DNA from: an uncultured Clostridia bacterium
GTDB taxonomy: Bacteria; Bacillota; Clostridia; Oscillospirales; Ruminococcaceae
Direction of reading: 5' to 3'
Assembly: GCA_947168885.1 (NCBI GenBank)
Contig: CAMVNQ010000004.1
Location: 210,261-274,260 of the forward strand
DNA: 64,000 nt
A program made the position numbers and the translations under genes. A model generated the notes under the pieces. The model saw nothing but the letters and a program-made list of their open reading frames with translations. It was not told the DNA's origin and searched no databases. Below, piece after piece: positions 16,842-25,237 of the stretch. Numbering within the stretch: the first letter of the stretch is position 1; every line of letters begins with the position of its first letter.

Positions 16842-18134
16842 TTACTTGTTCGGAACTTCGATCTTGCTCATTCCGCCCATATAAGGTCTTAATACTTCGG
16901 GAATATTTATCGAACCGTCCGCGTTCATGTTGTTCTCAAGGAAAGCGATAAGCATTCTCGGCGGAGCCACAACGGTATTGTTGAGAGTATGTGCAAGGTA
17001 CTTCTTTCCGTCAGCGCCCGCAATGCGGATCTTTAAGCGGCGTGCCTGCGCATCACCGAGGTTCGAGCAGCTTCCGACCTCGAAATACTTCTTCTGTCTC
17101 GGCGACCATGCTTCAACATCGACACTCTTTACCTTGAGGTCGGCAAGGTCACCGGAGCAGCATTCGAGCGTTCTGACCGGAATATCCATAGAGCGGAACA
17201 GATCTACGGTGTTCTGCCAGAGTTTGTCAAACCACATCGGGCTGTCCTCGGGCTTGCAGATAACGATCATTTCCTGCTTTTCAAACTGGTGGATACGGTA
17301 AACGCCGCGCTCTTCAAGGCCGTGTGCGCCCTTTTCCTTTCTGAAGCAGGGCGAATAGCTCGTGAGCGTATGCGGAAGTGTCTCTTCGGGAACGATAGTG
17401 TCGATGTACTTACCGATCATCGAGTGTTCACTCGTTCCGATAAGGTAGAGATCCTCGCCTTCGATCTTGTACATCATAGCGTCCATTTCCGCGAAGCTCA
17501 TAACGCCTGTAACAACATTGCTTCTGATCATGAACGGCGGTACACAGTAGGTGAAACCTCTGTTTATCATAAAATCGCGCGCGTAGGAGATAACCGCAGA
17601 GTGAAGTCTCGCTATGTCGCCCATGAGGTAGTAGAAGCCGTTGCCGGCAACACGTCTTGCGGCGTCAAGATCGATACCGTTGAGTTTTTCCATTATATCG
17701 GTGTGGTAGGGGACCTCAAAATCCGGAACTTTAGGCTCGCCGAAGCGTGTTACCTCGACATTCTCGCTGTCGTCCTTTCCTATCGGAACAGAGGGGTCGA
17801 TGATGTTCGGAATCGTCATCATGATCTTGGTGATCTTTTCACCGAGCTCGGCTTCCTTCTGTTCGAGCTCTGCGAGACGGGCAGAAAACTCGCCGACTTT
17901 TTTCTTTGCTTCCTCGGCTTCTTCTTTCTTGCCCTGACCCATGAGCGCACCTATCTCCTTGGAGATACGGTTACGGTCTGCACGGAGGCCGTCTGCTTCC
18001 TGCTGGGTCTTACGGCTTTCGGCATCGAGAGCTATGACCTCGTCAACGAGCGGAAGCTTCTGATCCTGAAACTTTTTCTTGATGTTTTCCTTTACTGCGT
18101 CCGGATTTTCACGGACAAATCTGATGTCAAGCAT
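16842..18134 (-). CDS. serS: Seryl-tRNA synthetase
   Basis: A 430-residue class II aminoacyl-tRNA synthetase. The N-terminal coiled-coil arm that grips the tRNA-Ser long variable arm spans about 25-100 and is rich in Glu, Lys and Ala. The catalytic core follows, with motif 2 FRKEKGAHG...GVYRIHQFEKQE and motif 3 AHTLNNTVVAPPRMLIAFLE. Length and motif order are typical. The start has an AAGGAAGG ribosome site. No T-box leader is present: only 78 nt separate it from parB, which lies upstream in the same direction, so serS is likely in the parA-parB transcript. Confidence 0.95.
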   Translation of the reverse strand: MLDIRFVRENPDAVKENIKKKFQDQKLPLVDEVIALDAESRKTQQEADGLRADRNRISKEIGALMGQGKKEEAEEAKKKVGEFSARLAELEQKEAELGEKITKIMMTIPNIIDPSVPIGKDDSENVEVTRFGEPKVPDFEVPYHTDIMEKLNGIDLDAARRVAGNGFYYLMGDIARLHSAVISYARDFMINRGFTYCVPPFMIRSNVVTGVMSFAEMDAMMYKIEGEDLYLIGTSEHSMIGKYIDTIVPEETLPHTLTSYSPCFRKEKGAHGLEERGVYRIHQFEKQEMIVICKPEDSPMWFDKLWQNTVDLFRSMDIPVRTLECCSGDLADLKVKSVDVEAWSPRQKKYFEVGSCSNLGDAQARRLKIRIAGADGKKYLAHTLNNTVVAPPRMLIAFLENNMNADGSINIPEVLRPYMGGMSKIEVPNK

Positions 18135-18212
18135 TTTTTAATACCTTCCTTTATAATTTAACGTGTTGGCCACAAAATGTTTCCGGCTGAAATAACTGCT
18201 GAGAGTCAGCGC

Positions 18213-19070
18213 TTATTTCTGTATCTTAGAGAGGAACGCGATAAGCTCTTTTAATTCGTCTTCATTCGCGCAGTCTATACTGAACGTATATTTATCCTTG
18301 GACTTATCTATTCGTACAGGCTTTCCGATATGATCGGTCATGCTTATTTCTGCTTCAACGATGTAGGTATCACGCGGGGGGTGCTTCTTTTCGGGCTTAT
18401 CGGCAGTCATCTGTTTTGCAAGACGTTCGAGCGCGCGGACGCTTATGCCGTCCTTCATAGCCTTATTCGCTAAGATATGCACAATCTCATCGTCCTGAAT
18501 ACCGAGTATGACTTTGCAGTGTCCGACGGAAAGCTCGCCGTTGCGCACATTTTCCTGTAAGTCGTCCGGCAGGGAAAGCAGGCGAAGCGCATTCGCCACC
18601 GACGGACGGGGCTTGCCGACACGCTTGGCGACTTCTTCCTGTGTCATCTCGAATGTATCCATAAGCTGTTTATAGCCGAGCGCTGTCTCTATCGGGTTAA
18701 GATCTTCACGCTGTAAGTTCTCGATGAGCGCGACTACCATAGTCTGCTCGTCGCTAAGCTCCATTATCCTTACGGGAACTTCCTTGAGTCCCGCCATTTT
18801 TGCCGCTCTCCAACGGCGTTCACCCGCTACTATCTGATAGCTGTCACCGTAGGGACGCACCGTAAGGGGCTGGATAACGCCGAGCTCGGCGATATTCTCT
18901 GCGAGCGCGGTAAGCGCCGCCTCGTTGAAGTCCTTTCGGGGCTGTTTTTTATTTGGCTCTATGTCCGTGATCTTAAGCTTCTGGGGTGCACCGCTGTCGT
19001 CGGAATCGTAAAGTCCGTCGTCGAAAAGTCCGTCGAGAAAATCATCGTTGAGCGCTGATTTTTTTGCCAT
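18213..19070 (-). CDS. parB: Chromosome partitioning protein ParB (Spo0J)
   Basis: A 285-residue ParB. The N-terminal ParB/Srx domain (about 33-125) has the CTP-binding GERRWRAAK motif and [12 protein letters not shown], followed by a helix-turn-helix domain ([24 protein letters not shown], about 145-168) that recognises parS, and a C-terminal dimerisation domain. ParB loads at parS and spreads as a CTP-dependent clamp, organising the origin region. Three perfect palindromic parS-like sites in this window (29063, 31165 and 31393) are its probable targets. It starts 12 nt after the parA stop. Confidence 0.94.
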   Translation of the reverse strand: MAKKSALNDDFLDGLFDDGLYDSDDSGAPQKLKITDIEPNKKQPRKDFNEAALTALAENIAELGVIQPLTVRPYGDSYQIVAGERRWRAAKMAGLKEVPVRIMELSDEQTMVVALIENLQREDLNPIETALGYKQLMDTFEMTQEEVAKRVGKPRPSVANALRLLSLPDDLQENVRNGELSVGHCKVILGIQDDEIVHILANKAMKDGISVRALERLAKQMTADKPEKKHPPRDTYIVEAEISMTDHIGKPVRIDKSKDKYTFSIDCANEDELKELIAFLSKIQK

Positions 19071-19082
19071 TTCCGTCCTCCG

Positions 19083-19877
19083 TTAAAGCATTTCTTCCAT
19101 AGCCTTGCACTTGCGGGCAATTTCCCTCGCAAGTCTTGCGTAAGCGTCCGCGCCCTTTGACGCAGGGTCGTAGTACATTATCGGTTCGCCGTGGCTCGGC
19201 GCCTCGGTTATCTTTACGTTTCGCGGTATCTCGGTGTTGAAGAATATATCTTCGGGGAATTTAGTCTTTATCGCGCGCATTACCTCACGGTTTACCTTAA
19301 GCTTGCTGTCAACCATTGTGAACGCTATGCCCATTATCTGTAAATTGCGGTTGGTCGATTTCTTGACGCGCTTAACTATCGCGATAAGCTCAGCGACACC
19401 TTCAAGGCTGTACGGTTCGCACTGCATCGGTATGATTATACGGTCACAGGCATTGAGACCGTTCAGAGCGAGGACACCGAGCGACGGCAGGCAATCGATG
19501 ATGATTATGTCATATTCGTCGCGTATCTGGAGTATCGCTTTTTTGAGCTGCATATTCTTGTTCTCAAATTTAAGCAGCTTTATCTCTGCCTCTGCGAGAG
19601 ACTGTGTCGAAGGCATAAGCGATAACCCTTTGAACTTTGTGGCAACGACAGCCTGTGCGGGTCGTACCTCACCCATAATAACATCGTATGTAGTATATTC
19701 AAGATCTCGCTTCGCACCGCCGGATATTCCGAGACCCGCAGTAGCGTTTCCCTGTGGATCGAGATCGACAAGAAGCACTTTTTTGCCCATTGCTCCGAGC
19801 GCAGCGGCAACATTTATCGCTGTGGTCGTCTTTGCGACGCCGCCTTTCTGATTTACTATCGAGATTATAACAGCCAA
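19083..19877 (-). CDS. parA: Chromosome partitioning ATPase ParA (Soj)
   Basis: A 264-residue ParA/MinD-type ATPase with a deviant Walker A (NQKGGVAKTTTAINVAAALG, about 8-27; the usual G-V-G-K is G-V-A-K here, which is common in the family), the switch I region VDLDPQGNATAGLG (about 37-50) and IIIDCLPSLGVL (about 124-135). It positions the origin with ParB and, in Bacillus-type cells, influences DnaA. It is the first gene of parA-parB-serS, with a sigma-A promoter close upstream and a repeat copy next to it. Confidence 0.95.
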   Translation of the reverse strand: MAVIISIVNQKGGVAKTTTAINVAAALGAMGKKVLLVDLDPQGNATAGLGISGGAKRDLEYTTYDVIMGEVRPAQAVVATKFKGLSLMPSTQSLAEAEIKLLKFENKNMQLKKAILQIRDEYDIIIIDCLPSLGVLALNGLNACDRIIIPMQCEPYSLEGVAELIAIVKRVKKSTNRNLQIMGIAFTMVDSKLKVNREVMRAIKTKFPEDIFFNTEIPRNVKITEAPSHGEPIMYYDPASKGADAYARLAREIARKCKAMEEML

Positions 19878-19935
19878 ACTTATCGTCCTTTCGGGTACAG
19901 ACTGTATCTATACCTTATTTATATTACAAGATATT

Positions 19936-19964
19936 ATTATAGCATATTATATATAAAAAATCAA
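19936..19964 (-). promoter_or_regulatory. Sigma-A promoter of parA-parB
   Basis: On the minus strand TTGATT (19964-19959), a 17-nt spacer and a perfect TATAAT (19941-19936). It lies 58 nt upstream of the parA start and 12 nt from the end of repeat copy 2. Confidence 0.75.
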
Positions 19965-19976
19965 GTTTTTTATTTT

Positions 19977-20133
19977 GGGAACCTCTAAAAACCGCTTTGA
20001 AAAGAGAAAATGAGATAATTGTGCCAAGAGCAAGGAAAGGTTCCGAAAGCGTGCTGATGCACGGTGAGGAGGCTTGACGCAGCTATCGGTGCAAGTAGCT
20101 CTTTTTCTCTCAAATGGGTTTTTAGAGGTTCCC
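19977..20133 (+). repeat. 157-bp MITE-like repeat, copy 2
   Basis: Perfect 17-bp terminal inverted repeats (GGGAACCTCTAAAAACC and its complement), the same length as copies 1 and 3 and about 95 percent identical to copy 1 by eye. TTTT borders both ends, a possible 4-bp target duplication. It sits between the divergent parA and znuA-like promoters. Confidence 0.87.
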
Positions 20134-20193
20134 TTTTGTAGAGACTGCCGATTTTCCCGTGAAGTACAGTCGGGAAAATGGCAGCGGAAATAC

Positions 20194-20222
20194 TTGATTT
20201 TTTCTTGGTTTTATGCTATTAT
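20194..20222 (+). promoter_or_regulatory. Sigma-A promoter of the ZnuA-like gene
   Basis: TTGATT at 20194-20199, a 17-nt spacer and TATTAT at 20217-20222, 45 nt before the ATG at 20267. No clear Zur box was seen. Confidence 0.65.
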
Positions 20223-20266
20223 TGTAATATTTGAGAGAGAAGCGAAATACGATCCAAGGAGATAAT

Positions 20267-21199
20267 ATGAAAAGACTTATAAAATACTCCGCCGTGGGAC
20301 TCGCAGCAGCCGTTGCCCTTACCTTTTCCGGCTGCACGGGGAGCAAACCGACAGCACAGAGCGGTGATATAAAGGTCGTGACTGTGAATTTTCCGCCCTA
20401 TGACTTTGTGAAACAGATAACCGGCGGGGATATAGTGCCCGAGATGCTGCTTACGGGCGGTCAGGACGCACATACCTATGAACCGACCGCGAAGGACATC
20501 ATAAGGATAAACGAGGCGGACATCTTCATCTGCACAGGCGGAGAGAGCGACGCGTGGGTGGACAGGATAGCGGGAAGTCTTGACGGAAATGTCAGGATCG
20601 TGAAGATGACTGACTGTATCAACGAGCTTATCGAGGAAGATCACGATGAACACGAGCATATCCATGAATACGATGACGGAGAGATCGAATATGACGAACA
20701 CGTCTGGACATCTCCGGAAAATGCGGTGAAGATTTCCGAGGGAATAACCGAGGCACTCATAGAAGCAGACCCTGCTAATTCGGAGAAGTACAATAACGGA
20801 CTTAATGCTTACATTAATGAGCTGCACTCCCTGTCCGAAGACCTGCATAAAGCCGCAGAAGCTCTTGACAAGCCGCTCATCTTCGGTGACAGGTTTCCGT
20901 TCGCGTATATGGCACGGGACTACGGCATCTCATATTTCGCAGCTTTCGCAGGCTGTTCTTCGGACACCGAGCCGAGCGCCGCAAAGATGACCGAACTCAT
21001 CGACAAGGCTAAGGAGACCGGTGTAAAGGTAATCTACCATATCGAATTTTCGACGGAAAAGGTCGCCGCGGCTATCGCGGAAGCTGTCGGAGCGGAGATA
21101 CGATTGATGCACTCATGCCATACGCTGTCAGACAAGGATCTCGCCGCAGGCGAAACATACGTCTCTATAATGAGGAAAAATATAGAAGCCATGAAATAA
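20267..21199 (+). CDS. ZnuA-like metal ABC transporter substrate-binding lipoprotein
   Basis: A 310-residue protein starting at MKRLIKYSAVG, with AAGGAGATAAT just upstream. A signal peptide ends in a lipobox-like TFSGC. The cluster A-1/ZnuA fold shows at QDAHTYEPTAKDI (metal His), a His/Asp/Glu-rich flexible loop at about 125-147 containing EDHDEHEHIHEY, DEHVWTSPENAV (second His), and HIEFSTEKVA in the C-terminal lobe. The His-rich loop is typical of zinc-specific members. No permease or ATPase gene is beside it; it is a single-gene unit closed by a terminator, so its transporter must be elsewhere. Confidence 0.88.
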   Translation: MKRLIKYSAVGLAAAVALTFSGCTGSKPTAQSGDIKVVTVNFPPYDFVKQITGGDIVPEMLLTGGQDAHTYEPTAKDIIRINEADIFICTGGESDAWVDRIAGSLDGNVRIVKMTDCINELIEEDHDEHEHIHEYDDGEIEYDEHVWTSPENAVKISEGITEALIEADPANSEKYNNGLNAYINELHSLSEDLHKAAEALDKPLIFGDRFPFAYMARDYGISYFAAFAGCSSDTEPSAAKMTELIDKAKETGVKVIYHIEFSTEKVAAAIAEAVGAEIRLMHSCHTLSDKDLAAGETYVSIMRKNIEAMK

Positions 21200-21203
21200 A
21201 CAG

Positions 21204-21239
21204 ACCCCGAAGTTACATAAACTTCGGGGTTATTTTTAT
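21204..21239. terminator. Intrinsic terminator, convergent
   Basis: An 11-bp perfect stem, ACCCCGAAGTT / AACTTCGGGGT, with a 5-nt loop and a TATTTTTAT tail on the plus strand, between the ZnuA-like gene and the response regulator. Confidence 0.9.
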
Positions 21240-21267
21240 ACGCGTGCAAAGCGTGCTCCAAAACTAT

Positions 21268-21990
21268 TCAATGTTCACTGCTCTCCTCTTCTCCCGTTCC
21301 CCACTTGTAGCCGAAGCCCCAGACGGTCTGTATATACCTCGGGTTTGAGGGATCTTCCTCGATCTTCATTCGTATGCGGCGGATATTCACGTCAACGATC
21401 TTGTCGTCGCCGTAGTAACTTTCACCCCAGATCTTGTTGAGAAGCGTGCGTCGGTCAACAGCGTTCCCGGCATTTCTGATAAAATACTCGATAATGTGAT
21501 ATTCTACCTGTGTAATATCGAGAGGCTCTCCGTTTTTGGTTATACGACGGCTTTTAACATCAACACGGAACGGTCCGGAAATAAGCTCTTCTTCGTTCTC
21601 CTCGGTGCTTCGGGTAATACTTACACGGCGGTAAATAGCATCGATACGCGCAATAAGCTCGGACGGTGAGAAGGGTTTTGTCACATAGTCGTCAGCACCC
21701 ATCATAAGGCAGTTAACTTTATCCATTTCCTGACTTTTTGCCGAAAGCATTATTATGCCGATCGTGCTGCTCTCGCTCCTGAGAAAGCGACATACCTGAG
21801 TGCCGTCCGTTCCGGGCATCATTATATCAAGAAGCGCAACATCAAAACGCTTGCCGCTCTTCCATGCCTCAATAGCCTTATCGCCGCTGTCAACGTCGAA
21901 AACGTCGTAGCCGGAGCGTTTAAGATGAATGACTACGAAATCACGGATAGCGTCTTCGTCTTCACATACAAGAATTCTTTTTTCTTCCAT
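21268..21990 (-). CDS. Orphan OmpR/PhoB-family response regulator
   Basis: A 240-residue protein. The receiver domain (about 1-120) has the acidic pair in CEDEDA, the phospho-acceptor Asp in VALLDIMMPG (about 52), the switch Thr/Ser in IIMLSAKS and the Lys in VTKPFSPSE. A winged-helix DNA-binding domain (about 138-230) ends in the family motif VDVNIRRIRMKIEEDPSNPRY. The start is MEEKRIL with AAAGAGGTG upstream; ten extra codons in the same frame lack a ribosome site. No histidine kinase lies beside it, so its partner and targets are unknown. Confidence 0.9.
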   Translation of the reverse strand: MEEKRILVCEDEDAIRDFVVIHLKRSGYDVFDVDSGDKAIEAWKSGKRFDVALLDIMMPGTDGTQVCRFLRSESSTIGIIMLSAKSQEMDKVNCLMMGADDYVTKPFSPSELIARIDAIYRRVSITRSTEENEEELISGPFRVDVKSRRITKNGEPLDITQVEYHIIEYFIRNAGNAVDRRTLLNKIWGESYYGDDKIVDVNIRRIRMKIEEDPSNPRYIQTVWGFGYKWGTGEEESSEH

Positions 21991-22063
21991 ATCGCACCTC
22001 TTTTTCAATTCATAATTCATAATTATGGTAGTCTGACTTCGGCAGACAAATATGGATCATGCA

Positions 22064-23368
22064 TTAATATATCTTAAAATTTTTCTTTAGTGTTTCTTCA
22101 TCAAGAGTGATCAGGCTGTTCGTGGGGACTGCATAATATGTATATCCCGAAGCTGCGCTTTTTCCGAGGCAGATATAATCTTCGGTATCGTACTTTGCGG
22201 TATTTCCTTCCGATGCACCGCAGATACGCAGTATTTCTTCGCCCTTTGTTCCGGAAATGCTGTCATAGCGGTTGAACACGACCGTGCTTTCCGCAATAGA
22301 CACCGAAGCCGTGACTCCCATCCAGTTTTCGGGGAATATAAATATATAATCTCCCTTTGTGCCAACAAAACTTCTGAACTTTTCCGAAAGTCTGACTCCG
22401 CCGCGTTCTATCCTGTGCCATACAGTTATATTGACCTGCTCAGCAGGGGGAAGATCGATATATTCGGAGAACGGGACGGTCGACGGTACTTCGACATAAC
22501 CGTCATCGTCCGCATCCCTGCACGAGATATACGGCGTAAAGCTGTTCGAGCTTCGCAGGGTGACATCGGGGTTAAGTGCAGGGGACAGGTAGTAATATTT
22601 GCCGCTGTGAATTATGGCGTCGGTACCGAACGAACCGTCAGAGAATGCATAATCGACGAACACAGCGCGCGTACCCGTCGCGTCACACTCACCGCAGGTA
22701 ACGTCACGTATCCCCGCGAAGCCGCTGTTCAGAGGAACAGTAAAACGGCGCGCAAGAACGCCTTCCTTCTCACCGATTATACCCGCCATTGTAATACCGG
22801 AGGCACGTTCATTAGTGACCGCAAAAATATCTCTTACACCGTCGCCGTCCGAATCTATGACATCCATATAGATATTACGGATATTCATGAGCTCGTTCGG
22901 TGTGCTGTCCGAGTAGGTCATTATACTCGTGTATCTGTCCGACGAGCTCTGCATGAGATAATTCACTATCATAGCGGTCGAGCCTATTCCGAGATCCTCA
23001 AACCGGACACTCTCGACTTCGCTTCCGGAAGCCGCAAGGTCATAGACCGACACCCACTTTCCGTCGCGCTTATCAAGAAAGTTCAGACGAAGTGACGAGC
23101 CGTCCGTGACATTCGGGATCTCATAGAAAACTATCGCTTCGTCAGAGGGCTCGCTGTCGAGATCTTTTACGACGAACGCGCTTCGGTACTGGCCACTTTT
23201 GGGATATTTCAGGATAATATCGCCGTTGGTGAAATCACGGAGCGCCGCGTATATATCGGATTGCTCGCCGTCAAGTCGCGGAGGGCTGAGAAGCTCCTCG
23301 ACCGAAGCCGCGGAACATGAGGAAAGCAGCAACGAAACGGCTGCCGTCGCGATTATCCGTTTTTTCAA
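22064..23368 (-). CDS. Lipoprotein with FG-GAP/VCBS-like repeats
   Basis: A 434-residue lipoprotein beginning at a TTG (23368) preceded by GGAGGTGAGG. A signal peptide ends in LLLSSC. The body is beta-rich with acidic loops that look like calcium-binding repeats: KDLDSEPSDE, DSDGDGVRDIF and RDADDDGYVE, each followed by a hydrophobic strand. This suggests a beta-propeller-like or FG-GAP-like fold on the cell surface. I recognise no named family. It precedes the orphan response regulator on the same strand by 73 nt and might be cotranscribed. Confidence 0.72.
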   Translation of the reverse strand: MKKRIIATAAVSLLLSSCSAASVEELLSPPRLDGEQSDIYAALRDFTNGDIILKYPKSGQYRSAFVVKDLDSEPSDEAIVFYEIPNVTDGSSLRLNFLDKRDGKWVSVYDLAASGSEVESVRFEDLGIGSTAMIVNYLMQSSSDRYTSIMTYSDSTPNELMNIRNIYMDVIDSDGDGVRDIFAVTNERASGITMAGIIGEKEGVLARRFTVPLNSGFAGIRDVTCGECDATGTRAVFVDYAFSDGSFGTDAIIHSGKYYYLSPALNPDVTLRSSNSFTPYISCRDADDDGYVEVPSTVPFSEYIDLPPAEQVNITVWHRIERGGVRLSEKFRSFVGTKGDYIFIFPENWMGVTASVSIAESTVVFNRYDSISGTKGEEILRICGASEGNTAKYDTEDYICLGKSAASGYTYYAVPTNSLITLDEETLKKNFKIY

Positions 23369-23397
23369 GCCCTCACCTCCGATGACCGGTCATTTTT

Positions 23398-23455
23398 AAT
23401 CTGTTTTGCAGATTTTCAGTCAATAACTGCCAAAAGGCAGTTATTGAGGACACAT
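23398..23455. repeat. Palindromic repeat pair, partial copy of the array at 35.8-36.0 kb
   Basis: Two adjacent hairpins, AATCTG-TTTTG-CAGATT and CAATAACTGCC-AAAA-GGCAGTTATTG, followed by AGGACACATTA. The same order and nearly the same sequence occur at 35986-36042. It lies upstream of the TTG-started lipoprotein gene. Confidence 0.8.
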
Positions 23456-23492
23456 TAATTATTATACCACACTCCGCATATTTTTGCAAGAA

Positions 23493-23521
23493 AAAAGCAG
23501 TACCTTCCCGGTACTGCTTTT
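23493..23521 (-). terminator. Intrinsic terminator
   Basis: AAAAGCAGTACC / GGTACTGCTTTT, a 12-bp perfect stem with a TTCCC loop (GGGAA on the minus strand) and a TTTTTTCTT tail on the minus strand, immediately after the zinc-ribbon/TIR-like gene. Confidence 0.88.
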
Positions 23522-23525
23522 ATTA

Positions 23526-25031
23526 TCAATCCCAGATGTCGGGGAACTGTGCTTCGAGGTCTTTGAGGTTCTTCTTGAGAGTCTCTTCCTCTTCCTTGAG
23601 CTCTGATCTGCGCTTGGGAGTGATGAATGTCTTGTTGAGTTCTGCCTGAACTTCGAGAAGTGTCTTTCTCAGAGGATCGCGGCGGCGCTGATAGAGAAGC
23701 TTGCGCTCTTCCTTTTCCTGACGCATACGACGCTCGCGCTCGATAGCTTCCTTTTCCTCGCGCTCTGCCTGGAGCTTTGCACGCTGCTCTGCGATCTCGC
23801 GTCTTTCGTTCTCAATTCTCTTCACGATAGCACCGTTGAGTGCTTCATAATGAGCTTTCTGCTCGGGGGTCGCGAAACGGAGCGCTTTCTTGAAGTTCTT
23901 GTCGTCAGTTACTGTCTGCGGGAGGGACGGGATCTCATCTTCGCTGTGAAGCTTGCACTCTGCAAGGAGTTTTCCGATATATGCACGGGAATCCTCGATG
24001 TCTATATCGAGTATCTTGTCGAAATATGAATCCGCAGTCTCGAACTCGCCGTCTTCAAGGAACATATACGCACGCTTTACAAGGTTCTCCTTGTTTGCGG
24101 CAGTAGCTGTAACGAGTGCGTCCGGAACTATAGAGTTGACTTCGGGCTTTAATATGCTTTCTACCTTGTCAGATATCTCACGCATGAACTCGTCTTCCGC
24201 GCAGTTGAACACATCATCTGCATAAACGAGCTCTTCGGGCATCTGCTGGAAATTAAGTACCGAACCGTCAAAGACCGGGAATATGAGCTTTTCCTTGTCG
24301 TTCTTCATTTTCTGGGTAAACATTTTTACTGCATACCCGAGATAACCGTCATGTACATCATCTTTTGTACGGAACGACGGAAGCATTATCTTTGAATTTC
24401 CGAGCGCATATACGATCTGCGCGGACTTCTCTACCGCATCCATATCCTTTAACATCTCGGGAGCGTAGAATGTGCTGAACCCGAGGTTTTCTGTGAATCG
24501 CAGATATATTCTGTCACCGTCGAGGTCATCTTCAACGCTTACACCCTCACGGCTTAAGACAAAGACATCATACTTCTTTTCCTGTTTTAAGATGTTGAGT
24601 GTGATGCTGATGCTGTCTTCAAGCTGTGCACCAAGCTTCTCGTATGCCGCAAGCTGTTCCTGTTCCGAATAACGGAGAGCGTTCTTATAGTTATTGCTTT
24701 CGGAAAGACCAGGAAGAGCAGAAATATCCTTTCTGCATACGGCATATCTCATGTTGCCTTCTCTTATGTACTGAACGCCGTATTCACAAAGCAGCGCAGC
24801 CCAATGTGCTTCGCAGTCATCAACATTTGCCGCAATAAGTTCTTCGGCTATCTTTGCAGCCTCATCAAATCTGAAAGTATTTCTAAGGTATGTTATACGG
24901 TTGAGTTTCTTTATATCCGACTTGGGATACATAATTGTATGTCCGCAGTTATGACACGTTCCGGTCTTGCCGTCTTTTTCTGCACTGACAGCACTTCCAC
25001 ATATATTGCAGATGAGCTTGTTATCGTACAT
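23526..25031 (-). CDS. Zinc-ribbon, TPR-like and TIR-like multidomain protein
   Basis: A 501-residue cytoplasmic protein. Order: a zinc ribbon (CNICG...CHNCG, about 8-30); a TPR-like helical segment (about 45-140) ending in NYKNALRYSEQEQ; a TIR-like region (about 155-265) with YDVFVLSRE, LDGDRIYLRFTENLGFSTFYAPEM and ALGNSKIMLPSF, then LIFPVFDGS; a second helical repeat (about 295-385) with FKKALRFATPEQKAHYEAL; and a long charged coiled coil (about 390-480). TIR domains of such zinc-ribbon proteins usually read YDVFICYKE and keep an active-site Glu; here the pattern is degenerate, so NAD cleavage is doubtful. The start is MYDNKLIC with GGAGGA upstream. It has its own consensus promoter. Confidence 0.7.
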   Translation of the reverse strand: MYDNKLICNICGSAVSAEKDGKTGTCHNCGHTIMYPKSDIKKLNRITYLRNTFRFDEAAKIAEELIAANVDDCEAHWAALLCEYGVQYIREGNMRYAVCRKDISALPGLSESNNYKNALRYSEQEQLAAYEKLGAQLEDSISITLNILKQEKKYDVFVLSREGVSVEDDLDGDRIYLRFTENLGFSTFYAPEMLKDMDAVEKSAQIVYALGNSKIMLPSFRTKDDVHDGYLGYAVKMFTQKMKNDKEKLIFPVFDGSVLNFQQMPEELVYADDVFNCAEDEFMREISDKVESILKPEVNSIVPDALVTATAANKENLVKRAYMFLEDGEFETADSYFDKILDIDIEDSRAYIGKLLAECKLHSEDEIPSLPQTVTDDKNFKKALRFATPEQKAHYEALNGAIVKRIENERREIAEQRAKLQAEREEKEAIERERRMRQEKEERKLLYQRRRDPLRKTLLEVQAELNKTFITPKRRSELKEEEETLKKNLKDLEAQFPDIWD

Positions 25032-25073
25032 TTCCCATTCCTCCACGAATATAATTTAAAAATATACACCAAT

Positions 25074-25102
25074 ATTATATAGTAATTTCTTCCCGCTGTC
25101 AA
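25074..25102 (-). promoter_or_regulatory. Consensus sigma-A promoter
   Basis: TTGACA and TATAAT, both perfect, with a 17-nt spacer on the minus strand, 43 nt before the zinc-ribbon/TIR-like start. Between this and tsaD, a TGACC-8-nt-GGTCA inverted repeat at 25171-25188 may be a regulator site. Confidence 0.85.
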
Positions 25103-25237
25103 TATTTCGGATTCATCTTTGTTACAATTGACTTGTTTTACTTCATTTTTTTATATGAAATGTCCATCTTTGACCGAAACATTGGTCATATTGCGGTTTT
25201 ACAAAGTAAAAATCGTAAGCTTTCATGCTGCCGTCTT

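Noticed and set aside
18135..18212. T-box leader of serS
   Set aside because: Only 78 nt separate parB and serS, with no T-box sequence or specifier stem.
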